Positions 15,222 through 21,644 of a stretch of DNA of 21,644 bases are shown piece after piece. The notes below the pieces were generated by a model. It did not search any database, was not told where the DNA came from, and saw nothing but the letters and a program-made list of their open reading frames with translations. Numbering within the stretch: the stretch's first letter is position 1; each line of letters begins with the position of its first letter. The position numbers were made by a program, and so were the translations under genes. The stretch spans positions 1-21,644 of the forward strand of contig DAOVWI010000014.1 of assembly GCA_030636765.1 (NCBI GenBank), read 5' to 3'. Origin of the DNA: Gemmatimonadales bacterium (GTDB lineage Bacteria > Gemmatimonadota > Gemmatimonadetes > Palauibacterales > Palauibacteraceae).

Positions 15222-15707
15222 TCAGGCCAGCGTGCGAGGCGCGCGCGCCGGTAGCTCCGGCGCGTCACCATACGGGCATGCCTGTACGCGGCGGAGGAGC
15301 GGCTCGTCCACGAAACCCAGGCGTACGTCCCACCGGTCTCGCGGAAGGAGCGCGGCCGCGCGCTCCGCCCACTCCACGAACACGGGCCCCGGCCCCGACA
15401 CGAGCTCCTCCCACCCAAGCTCCCATACCTGGTCGGCGGACTCGATCCGATAGAGATCGACGTGGTGGACGTACCGCCCATCGGGAAGAGCGTGCCGATT
15501 GACCAGCGTGAAGGTGGGGCTGGGAACCGGTCCTTCCACGCCGGCCGCCCGGCACGCGGAGCGTACCAGCGTGGATTTCCCGGAGCCGAGGGCGCCGTAG
15601 AGCGCCACGAACGTGTCCGAGGACGCGGCGACGCGACCGAGCTCGGCGCCCCAGAGAACCAGCTCCTCCTCGTCCACTACCCAATCAACGGCGCCGGCGA
15701 CGATCAT
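15222..15707 (-). CDS. tsaE: tRNA t6A37 biosynthesis ATPase TsaE
   Basis: TsaE is the small P-loop ATPase that drives turnover of the TsaBDE complex in t6A formation. The 161-residue product has Walker A GALGSGKST at 38-46, the family segment SPTFTLVN at 63-70, HHVDLYRIES at 81-90 and a FVEWAER segment further on, all typical of TsaE. The ATG start overlaps the uvrB stop (ATGA). It precedes tsaB, a common arrangement. Confidence 0.95.
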   Translation of the reverse strand: MIVAGAVDWVVDEEELVLWGAELGRVAASSDTFVALYGALGSGKSTLVRSACRAAGVEGPVPSPTFTLVNRHALPDGRYVHHVDLYRIESADQVWELGWEELVSGPGPVFVEWAERAAALLPRDRWDVRLGFVDEPLLRRVQACPYGDAPELPARAPRTLA

Positions 15708-17794
15708 CGAGTCTCCATCGGGCCGGTGTGCCGCAGGGCGCCGAGGCGGCTTCGCGGCGAGCGCGATCGCCGGGCCGGCTCCAGTTCGGCCTTCACGTCG
15801 AACAGCTCATCGCGTATCCGGGCGGCCCGCTCGAAATCCAGCCGCTCCGCCGCCGATTTCATCTCGGCCTCCAGTCGCTCGACGAGCTCCTGGGGCTCCA
15901 GGTCGCCGTACGCCGCCAGGGCCTCGGCGAGCGCCGGCTCTTTCGTGCCGCGGGCGTCGGCCACGGCGGTGGTGAAACGGATCTCCTGCACCGACTTCAC
16001 AATCGACCTCGGCTCGATCCCATGCTCGCGATTGTACCTCGCCTGCTCCTTTCGCCTTCGCTCGGTCTCCTCGATCGCGTATCGCATCGCAGCTGTCACC
16101 CGGTCGGCATACAGGATCGCCGCGCCGTACAGGTTTCGAGCGGCCCTTCCGATCGTCTGCACGAGCGAGCGGTCCGATCGCAGGAATCCCTCCTTGTCGG
16201 CATCGAGCACCGCGACCAGCGAGACCTCCGGCAGATCCAGGCCCTCGCGGAGCAGGTTGATCCCCACCAGCACGTCGAAGACGCCCAGACGCAGGTCCCG
16301 GAGAATCTCGACACGCTCGATCACGGCGATGTCGGAATGCATGTAGCGCACGCGGACCCCGCGGTCGGCGAGGAACTCGGAGAGATCCTCCGCCATGCGC
16401 TTCGTCAGGGTCGTCACGAGGATTCGCTCCCGGCGCGCCGTTCGGACCCGGATCTCCTCGAGCAGATCGTCCACCTGCCCGCGCACGGGACGCACGTGGA
16501 CCTCCGGATCCAGCAGCCCGGTCGGCCGGATGAGCTGCTCCACCACCACTCCCCCGCAGCGATCGAGCTCGTAGTCACCCGGCGTCGCGCTCACGAAGAG
16601 CGCCCGCGGCACGAGCTCTTCCCACTCCGGGAAGCTGAGGGGACGGTTGTCGAGAGCCGAGGGCAGGCGAAACCCGTGCTCGACGAGAGTGAGCTTTCGG
16701 CTTCGATCACCGTTGTACATCGCCCGAAGCTGGGGCACGGAGACGTGCGATTCGTCGAGGATGAACAGATACTCCTCGGGAAAATAGTCGAGGAGGCAGA
16801 AAGGGCGCTCGCCGGGGGCCCGACCATCCAGGTGCCGAGAGTAGTTCTCGATCCCCGGGCAAACACCAATCTCCCGCAACATCTCGAGATCGAACTTCGT
16901 CCGTGTCTCCAGCCGTTGGGCCTCCAGCAGACGCCCGTCATCCCGCAGTCCGGGTAGGCACGCCTCGAGCTCCCGTCCGATCGAGTCGATGGCCGCCTGC
17001 AGGCGTCCGTGTCCGGTCGCATAGTGCGTGGCCGGATAGATGGCCGTCTGCGCCAGCGTGGCGATCGTCTCTCCGGTCAGGGGGTTGATCTTCGATATCC
17101 GTTCGATCTCCTCTCCCCACAGCTCGATTCGAACCGCCTGCTCCTCGTAGGCCGGGTACACCTCGATGACATCGCCCCGCACGCGGAACACACCGCGGGT
17201 GAAGTCGAGGTCGTTCCGTCCATACTGGATCTGCACCAACCCCTCCAGGATCTCGCGCCTCGAGACGCGTTGGCCTCGACCAAGCGTGAGCATGAGGGAG
17301 CGGTACTCCGCCGGGTGGCCGAGGCCGTAGATCGCCGACACCGATGCCACGACGATCACGTCGCGGCGCTCCATCAGCGATGAGGTCGTGCGCAGCCGGA
17401 GCCGATCGATGTCCTCGTTGATGGAGGAGTCCTTCTCGATATACGTGTCCGTCGCCGGAACGTACGCCTCGGGCTGGTAATAGTCGTAGTACGAGACGAA
17501 GTACTCGACCGCGTTGCGCGGGAAGAACTGCTTGAGCTCGCCGTAGACTTGCGCCGCGAGCGTCTTGTTGTGGCTCATCACCAGCGTGGGCAAGCCGAGC
17601 CGGGCGATCACCGCCGCCATTGTCACGGTCTTCCCGCTACCGGTCACGCCGAGCAGCGTCTGCCAGCGCTCGCCGCCTTCGAACCTCTCCGTCAGCTCGT
17701 CGATCGCCTTCGGCTGGTCTCCTGTGGGCTCGAAGGGAAGCGTCAGGTCGAAGGTCTCACGGACTTCCGGCTCGCCGGACCTTCCTCGGCTCAA
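15704..17794 (-). CDS. uvrB: Excinuclease ABC subunit UvrB
   Basis: UvrB is the helicase-like damage-verification subunit of nucleotide excision repair. The 696-residue product shows Walker A GVTGSGKT at 49-56, the beta-hairpin region with YYDYYQPEAYVP, the DESHVSVPQLRAMY segment of motif II, the helicase motif VI QTIGRAARN, and a C-terminal UVR coiled coil (EMKSAAERLDFERAARIRDE) that contacts UvrC. The start is a TTG overlapping the rel stop (TTGA), with GAGG four bases upstream; no in-frame ATG or GTG lies between it and the conserved FEPTGDQPKAI segment. The stop overlaps tsaE. Confidence 0.96.
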   Translation of the reverse strand: MSRGRSGEPEVRETFDLTLPFEPTGDQPKAIDELTERFEGGERWQTLLGVTGSGKTVTMAAVIARLGLPTLVMSHNKTLAAQVYGELKQFFPRNAVEYFVSYYDYYQPEAYVPATDTYIEKDSSINEDIDRLRLRTTSSLMERRDVIVVASVSAIYGLGHPAEYRSLMLTLGRGQRVSRREILEGLVQIQYGRNDLDFTRGVFRVRGDVIEVYPAYEEQAVRIELWGEEIERISKINPLTGETIATLAQTAIYPATHYATGHGRLQAAIDSIGRELEACLPGLRDDGRLLEAQRLETRTKFDLEMLREIGVCPGIENYSRHLDGRAPGERPFCLLDYFPEEYLFILDESHVSVPQLRAMYNGDRSRKLTLVEHGFRLPSALDNRPLSFPEWEELVPRALFVSATPGDYELDRCGGVVVEQLIRPTGLLDPEVHVRPVRGQVDDLLEEIRVRTARRERILVTTLTKRMAEDLSEFLADRGVRVRYMHSDIAVIERVEILRDLRLGVFDVLVGINLLREGLDLPEVSLVAVLDADKEGFLRSDRSLVQTIGRAARNLYGAAILYADRVTAAMRYAIEETERRRKEQARYNREHGIEPRSIVKSVQEIRFTTAVADARGTKEPALAEALAAYGDLEPQELVERLEAEMKSAAERLDFERAARIRDELFDVKAELEPARRSRSPRSRLGALRHTGPMETR

Positions 17795-20019
17795 GGGGCC
17801 TCGAGCGTCAGTTCGCTCTCCACGAAGCTCTCCCGCCGCTCGACCGACAGCACGCCCTTCACCCGCCTGACGTGCTTCACCACCTTCTTCAGGTGGGAGA
17901 GGTTCTCGACCTCCACGACGAACTGGCCTCGCATGCCGCCCTCGATCCCCCGGATGTCGGCGGACTGGATGTTGGTGCCCGTGTCGGAGATCGAGCGGGC
18001 GATGTCGGCGAACAGCCCGTGGCGGTCGGTCCCCTCCAGCACCAGGCGAACCACGAACCGCTGGCTGCCGTCGGTGTCCCACTCGATGTCCACCCGCCGC
18101 TCTGGCCGGTCCGAGAGGTTCAGCACGTTCGGGCAGTCGCTGCGGTGGATCGAGACCCCCCGTCCTCGAGTGATGTATCCGATCACGTCATCTCCCGGCA
18201 CCGGCTGGCAGCACTGGGAATAGCGCACCATCAGGTTGTCCATCCCCTGGATGCGGATGCCCTTCTGGCTGCGCACGCGGCTGACGAGCTTGGAGAACGC
18301 TCCACTCGCCGTGTCCCGCGCCGGGCCTTCCTCTTCCGGGAACACCGTCCGGATCACCTTCGTGAGTCCGAGATCGCCGCGCCCGACGGCCGCATGGAGC
18401 CCGTCCACTCCTCCCTCCAGCTTCAGCTTCCTCGCCGCTTCCAGGAGGCGGGGATCGTCGGGGCGCTTCCGTAACTTCTTCCACTCCCGTACGAGGATCT
18501 CCTTGCCCAGCGCGACCGCCGACTCGTACTCCTCGCGGCGGATCCACTGGCGGATCTTGCTCCGAGCCCGGCTCGTGCGGACGAACCCCAACCAGTCGCG
18601 GCTGGGGGTCTGGGAGTCCGAGGTGATCACCTCCACCGTGTCGCCGTTGCGAAGGGGCCGCGAGAGCGGGGCGATCCGGCCGTTCACGCGGGCGCCCGCG
18701 CAGTGCGTGCCTACCTCCGTGTGAACGGCGAAGGCGAAATCGATTGGGGTCGCCCCTTTCGGGAGCTGCTTCACGTCTCCGGCGGGCGTGAAGACGAAGA
18801 TCTCGTCCTGGTAGAGGTCGATCTTCAGGAACTCCATGAACTCGTCGGGCTCCCGGGTCTCCTGCTGCCACTCCAGGACCTGCCGGAACCACGACAGGTG
18901 CTCGTCCAGCTCGTCCTCGCGCTCGACCCCCTCCTTGTAGCGCCAGTGTGCCGCGATCCCGTAATCGGCCGTCCGGTGCATCTCCCGCGTCCGGATCTGG
19001 ATCTCGTACAGCCGACCGCCCGGCCCGAAGATCGTCGTGTGCAGGCTCTGGTAGAGGTTCGACTTCGGGCTGGCGATATAGTCGTGGAAGCGCTCGGTGA
19101 GCGGCGTCCACTTGTTGTGGATGATGCCGAGGGCGTGATAGCAGTCGCGCACCGAGCCCACGAGGACGCGCATGGCCAGTACGTCGTAGATCTCGTCGTA
19201 CGGCTTGTTCCTGTTCTCCATCTTCCGGTAGATCGACCAGAGATGCTTCGGGCGGCCGTACACCTCCGAGGGCAGGCCCGCCGCTTCCAGCTCCAGGCGC
19301 AGCGGCTCCTCCATGCGACGGACGAGCTCCTCCCGCTCGCTCCGCTTGTTCGCGACCTTCCGTACGAGCTCGCGGTACTCGTCGGGCTCCAGGAACTTGA
19401 AGGCCAGGTCCTCGAGCTCCCACTTGAGCCTCGCCATCCCGAGCCGGTGCGCGAGCGGCGCGTAGATCTCGCGCGTCTCGAGCGCCACTCGACGCCGCTT
19501 CTCGTCGGGCAGGTGCTCGAGGGTGCGCATGTTGTGCAGGCGATCCGCCAGCTTCACGATGATGACGCGGGTGTCCTTCGCCATCGACAGCAGCAGCCGG
19601 CGATAGTTCTCCACCTGCTGCTCGGCGAGAGATCCGAAGCGGAACCGCGAGATCTTGGTGAGACCCGCAACGATCGTGGCGATCTCCTCGCCGAACTCCT
19701 CGCGAATCTCCTCGATCGGGGTGCCCGTATCCTCGACGACGTCGTGCAGCAACGATGCGGCGATGCTCACGGTGTCCAGGTAGATCTCGGAGAGGATCTT
19801 GGCGACCTCGACGCAGTGCCGGATGAACTCCTCGCCGGAGCGCCGTTTCTGTCCGGCGTGCTTGTCAGCGGCGTACTGGAAAGCAAGCGCCAGCAGCTCG
19901 AGGTCGAGGCGCTCCTCGTGCTCCCGCACCGCTTCGAGGAAGTCCGCGGGGAGGAGCGATACGACGCCCGCCCGCCCGGACGCATCCAGTCCTTTCAGCT
20001 CGACTTCCGGCTTGGCCAT
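17791..20019 (-). CDS. rel: Bifunctional (p)ppGpp synthetase/hydrolase, RelA/SpoT (Rel) family
   Basis: Rel enzymes make and degrade the alarmone (p)ppGpp. The 742-residue product has a metal-dependent HD hydrolase domain at about 42-195, with an intact HCVEVA motif (His68) and HDVVEDT at 92-98. The synthetase domain follows at about 240-360 (GRPKHLWSIYRKM; YIASPKSNLYQSLHTT), then TGS at about 405-467 (IFVFTPAGDVKQLPKGATPID), a helical part, a Cys-containing zinc-finger-like segment (CCQPVPGDDVIGYITRGRG) and a C-terminal ACT domain. Intact HD residues argue for a bifunctional enzyme. The ATG start gives MAKPEVELKG; its Shine-Dalgarno is poor. It is the first long gene of the rel-uvrB-tsaE-tsaB-rimI train. 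Confidence 0.96.
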   Translation of the reverse strand: MAKPEVELKGLDASGRAGVVSLLPADFLEAVREHEERLDLELLALAFQYAADKHAGQKRRSGEEFIRHCVEVAKILSEIYLDTVSIAASLLHDVVEDTGTPIEEIREEFGEEIATIVAGLTKISRFRFGSLAEQQVENYRRLLLSMAKDTRVIIVKLADRLHNMRTLEHLPDEKRRRVALETREIYAPLAHRLGMARLKWELEDLAFKFLEPDEYRELVRKVANKRSEREELVRRMEEPLRLELEAAGLPSEVYGRPKHLWSIYRKMENRNKPYDEIYDVLAMRVLVGSVRDCYHALGIIHNKWTPLTERFHDYIASPKSNLYQSLHTTIFGPGGRLYEIQIRTREMHRTADYGIAAHWRYKEGVEREDELDEHLSWFRQVLEWQQETREPDEFMEFLKIDLYQDEIFVFTPAGDVKQLPKGATPIDFAFAVHTEVGTHCAGARVNGRIAPLSRPLRNGDTVEVITSDSQTPSRDWLGFVRTSRARSKIRQWIRREEYESAVALGKEILVREWKKLRKRPDDPRLLEAARKLKLEGGVDGLHAAVGRGDLGLTKVIRTVFPEEEGPARDTASGAFSKLVSRVRSQKGIRIQGMDNLMVRYSQCCQPVPGDDVIGYITRGRGVSIHRSDCPNVLNLSDRPERRVDIEWDTDGSQRFVVRLVLEGTDRHGLFADIARSISDTGTNIQSADIRGIEGGMRGQFVVEVENLSHLKKVVKHVRRVKGVLSVERRESFVESELTLEAP

Positions 20020-20066
20020 GCGCCCACGAGACGAAGAGGAAACCCCGGAGCGCCGAACGGCCCTCC

Positions 20067-20091
20067 GGTATCTAGGTATTAGGTATACCAA
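20067..20091 (-). promoter_or_regulatory. AT-rich spaced ATACC repeats and possible extended -10 before rel
   Basis: On the minus strand three ATACC words occur at 20086-20082, 20079-20075 and 20071-20067, spaced 7 and 8 bases. The first is part of the palindrome GGTATACC (20082-20089). The bases TTGGTATACC could act as an extended -10 (TGnTATAxx) without a clear -35. Transcription would begin about 55 bases before rel. This is a weak candidate. Confidence 0.3.
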
Positions 20092-20164
20092 GATCCCGTC
20101 GCACGGTTGCATCACGGAACGGGGCTAATGAGGTGGCGGTTACGTCCGGGTGCGGACCAGTCCG

Positions 20165-20401
20165 TTAAGCAGAGGCGAGTTTGCGGACGTGGAGGATCTC
20201 CCGGTCCTCCAACGGTCGGAGATCTGCCCGGTTGAGCGTGAGCACGGCGACCGTGCGACCCTCGCCGGCCACAAACTCCACCTCGTATCCCTCGCCGTTC
20301 CCGTATCGATGCACCACGGTTCCGACATCCCCCTCGTTCAACCCGCTGTCGGGGATGTCTCGCGTGAGTACAACGCTCTCGAGCTCTTCGAACATCTCCA
20401 T
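20165..20401 (-). CDS. DUF4926-like small protein
   Basis: The 78-residue product reads as a small SH3-like barrel: FEELESVVLTRDIPDSGLNEGDVGTVVHRY, then EVEFVAGEGRTVAVLTLNRADLRPL. This resembles the DUF4926 family (from memory), whose members are short and often sit next to DUF6883 genes; the function of either is not settled. The ATG is three bases after the stop of the small gene upstream, with only a weak AGG; a second ATG two codons on is an alternative start. A GC-rich region follows with no clear terminator. Confidence 0.7.
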   Translation of the reverse strand: MEMFEELESVVLTRDIPDSGLNEGDVGTVVHRYGNGEGYEVEFVAGEGRTVAVLTLNRADLRPLEDREILHVRKLASA

Positions 20402-20403
20402 GC

Positions 20404-20565
20404 CTACCAGGGATAGGCGGTCACGAGGCGTGGAGCCTCAGTCTCGCGTTCCTGAATCCATACCGTTCGTAGGGCTACCTGGATCCCTCGTGGGGTCTTC
20501 AGGAGCCCGTCAACAATGTACTTCCTTCGCGGAATCTGTACCTCAGCCGCTCGCGGCAGCTTCAC
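20404..20565 (-). pseudogene. Short DUF6883-like open frame, apparently an internally deleted remnant
   Basis: A 53-codon frame opens with GTG seven bases after a good GGGAG site and ends TAG just before the DUF4926-like gene. Its N-terminus (MKLPRAAEVQIPRRK) looks like the start of DUF6883-type proteins, and its C-terminus (ALRTVWI, then PRLVTAYP) looks like their end. The roughly 60 residues expected between are missing. The frame is open throughout, so it may still be translated. It begins 19 bases after the radC stop. Family naming is from memory; an alternative is a genuinely short protein. Confidence 0.55.
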
Positions 20566-20584
20566 CCGTCATCTCCCGCCCCAT

Positions 20585-21280
20585 CTACGCCTTCCTCGAC
20601 CTACAGCCCCGCTCGGCCAGGCTCACGTAGGCCGAATCCCCGAGGATCACGTGATCCCTCACGGGGATGCCCAGCAGGCAGCCGCTCTCCATGAGCTGAA
20701 CCGTCACGGCCAGGTCTTCCGGTGACGGCTCCGGATCGCCACTCGGGTGGTTGTGCGCCAGGATCAGGCTGGCGGCGCCGTGAGTCATCGCGGGGCCGAA
20801 CACCTCGCGCGGGTGCACGAGAGAGGAGTTGAGCAGCCCCACCGTGAGGCAGCGCTCCAGGAGAATGCGGTTCTGCGTGTCCAGGTAGATCACCCAGAAC
20901 TCCTCCTGCCGCCGGTCGCGCAGCTTGTCGCCCAGCCGACGAAACACGTCCCGCGGCCCCGCAATCCGCGTGGAGACGCGCGCCCGCTCCCCGGCCATCC
21001 GCCGGCCCAGCTCGAACGCAGCAGCGACGGCGGCCGCCCGGGCGGGCCCGATTCCCGTCACGGCGAGGAGCTCACCCGGATCCGCACGACCCAGGCGCCG
21101 CAGCGAACCCTCGTAGCGGGCCAGCAGGTCCGCCGCCACGTCGATGGACGATCGGCCTCCCACGCCCGAGCCGAGCAGGATCGCCAGCAGCTCCCGCGCG
21201 GCGAGGGCGCGAGGCTGCAGCGCCACGAGCCGCTCCCGCGGCCGCTCGTCGGCCGGCCACTCTCGGATGGTGGGAGTCAA
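20585..21280 (-). CDS. radC: RadC-family (MPN/JAMM) DNA repair-associated protein
   Basis: RadC proteins carry an MPN/JAMM metal-binding domain; their biochemical role remains unsettled despite the historic DNA-repair name. The 231-residue product is of usual length. It has an N-terminal helix-hairpin-helix segment (LLAVTGIGPARAAAV) and the JAMM signature LAHNHPSGDPEPSPED with an upstream HPREVF segment. The start is TTG; no in-frame ATG or GTG is near, and the usual family start PADERPRERL lies about nine residues in. No Shine-Dalgarno is visible, but a 15-codon ORF ends in a TGA that overlaps this TTG. Confidence 0.93.
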   Translation of the reverse strand: MTPTIREWPADERPRERLVALQPRALAARELLAILLGSGVGGRSSIDVAADLLARYEGSLRRLGRADPGELLAVTGIGPARAAAVAAAFELGRRMAGERARVSTRIAGPRDVFRRLGDKLRDRRQEEFWVIYLDTQNRILLERCLTVGLLNSSLVHPREVFGPAMTHGAASLILAHNHPSGDPEPSPEDLAVTVQLMESGCLLGIPVRDHVILGDSAYVSLAERGCRSRKA

Positions 21281-21538
21281 CGGGACGACGGACGGAGAGC
21301 GATCTGGAACGTCGGGGCGAACATGACCGCAGGGTGAGGCGACCGATCAAGACCGCCTCAAGCGCCGCGGCACGTGGGCGCTGAGGAGGGCTCCTCCGGG
21401 CCCTCCTCGGGGGCGCTATGTGAGAGTCAATTCCTGGCCAGAGGCACTGCTGGAAGCGCAAATGCCAATAGGCGCGGCCCCAAAGGACTGCCCCGCGATG
21501 CGTACCGCCGCATCAGAGGTGATGGAATGCCCTGCTCG
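21281..21538. other. Spacer between the right-edge gene and radC
   Basis: These 258 bases hold the hairpin block and no gene that I can support. A TTGACT at 21430-21425 on the minus strand lacks a -10 partner at a proper distance. A 61-codon open frame on the minus strand over 21427-21612 is Arg/Pro-rich, overlaps the right-edge gene's end in another frame, and is not credible. Confidence 0.5.
21361..21417 (-). other. Strong GC-rich hairpin block upstream of radC
   Basis: GAGGAGGGC (21383-21391) and GCCCTCCTC (21400-21408) form a perfect 9-bp stem with an 8-base loop. AGCGCC (21361-21366) can pair with GGCGCT at 21377-21382 or, alternatively, with GGCGCT at 21412-21417, enclosing the first stem. 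No U-run follows on either strand, so a classic intrinsic terminator is not supported. It lies between the upstream gene's stop and radC, about 80-135 bases before the radC start, and could be a leader structure, a terminator-like element or a processing site. Confidence 0.5.
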
Positions 21539-21644
21539 CTACGGCGCCCAGCTCGGGTGCCCGTTCGAGTTGGGGAAATCGTGGGGCACCACGGTGGTCG
21601 AACCGGCCCCATCGGCGTACACGGTGACGATGGCGCCCCGCAGC
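21539..21644 (-). CDS. C-terminal end of a probable PD40 beta-propeller protein (5' part beyond window)
   Basis: The last 34 codons before a TAG read from the right edge without a start. The segment VTVYADGAGSTTVV followed by NGHPSWAP matches the ending of a WD40-like PD40 (TolB-type) blade, where NADGSG and HPSWSPDG are typical. Only one blade is visible, so the protein cannot be named beyond this fold. The other frames here are Arg/Pro-rich or broken, which supports the chosen frame. Confidence 0.5.
   Translation of the reverse strand, partial: LRGAIVTVYADGAGSTTVVPHDFPNSNGHPSWAP

Noticed and set aside
18703..20082. A 459-codon plus-strand open frame opposite rel
   Set aside because: Antisense shadow of a strongly conserved Rel protein in GC-rich DNA; no signal, domain or ribosome-binding site.
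20142..20163. GTCCG/CGGAC hairpin after the DUF4926-like gene as terminator
   Set aside because: Only a 5-bp stem with a competing CGGAC/GTCCG partner and no U-run.
21427..21612. 61-codon minus-strand frame at the right edge
   Set aside because: Arg/Pro-rich, no ribosome-binding site, and overlaps a better frame that ends like a PD40 blade.
1..21644. tRNA, rRNA, CRISPR array, insertion sequence or phage genes
   Set aside because: Looked for cloverleaf-like ends, regularly spaced repeats, transposase motifs and terminal inverted repeats in the gaps; none seen. The ssb leader has only two repeat copies, separated by two bases, so it is not a CRISPR.

Overview
The window is high-GC, densely packed bacterial chromosome from a diderm (LPS-bearing) organism. 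It encodes an LptD-type LPS assembly protein, a complete TolQ-TolR-TolA/TonB-like-TolB-Pal-CpoB envelope cluster, TatC and a long Rel-type (p)ppGpp enzyme. The GC content, the merged gene order (LysM, CcsA/HemX-like, HemA, epimerase, Tol-Pal, NrdR, TatC, LptD) and the style of the LptD and TonB-like proteins suggest Gemmatimonadota or a relative. That placement is inference from gene style, not proof. I see no rRNA, tRNA, CRISPR array, insertion sequence or prophage gene.

All genes but one lie on the minus strand, so transcription runs from right to left. From the right edge: the C-terminal end of a probable PD40 beta-propeller protein; a 258-base spacer with a strong hairpin; radC; a 53-codon remnant of a DUF6883-like gene; a DUF4926-like gene; then a stress, repair and translation-quality train of rel (ppGpp), uvrB, tsaE, tsaB and rimI, followed by ssb with its own promoter. 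A single plus-strand gene for a secreted NTF2-like protein converges on ssb. A 377-base gap separates it from the divergent left train.

The left train is a second long run: a LysM protein, a CcsA/HemX-like membrane protein, hemA (glutamyl-tRNA reductase), a UDP-sugar epimerase-type SDR, tolQ, tolR, a TolA/TonB-like gene, tolB, (142-base gap) pal, cpoB, (53-base gap) nrdR, tatC and lptD, the last running off the left edge. Most neighbours overlap by 1 to 8 bases, often as GTGA, ATGA or TTGA, and many genes start with GTG or TTG. Translational coupling is therefore probably widespread.

Functionally the left train joins haem/cytochrome maturation, sugar-nucleotide supply and outer-membrane maintenance. 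The right train joins stringent response, excision repair, t6A tRNA modification and single-strand DNA binding. The window is mainly housekeeping. The parts that deserve a second look are the shrunken DUF6883-like gene beside DUF4926, the tandem repeat and hairpin in the ssb leader, the overlapping hairpins before nrdR, the hairpin block before radC, the helical insert in Pal, and the unassigned C-terminal half of the LysM protein.
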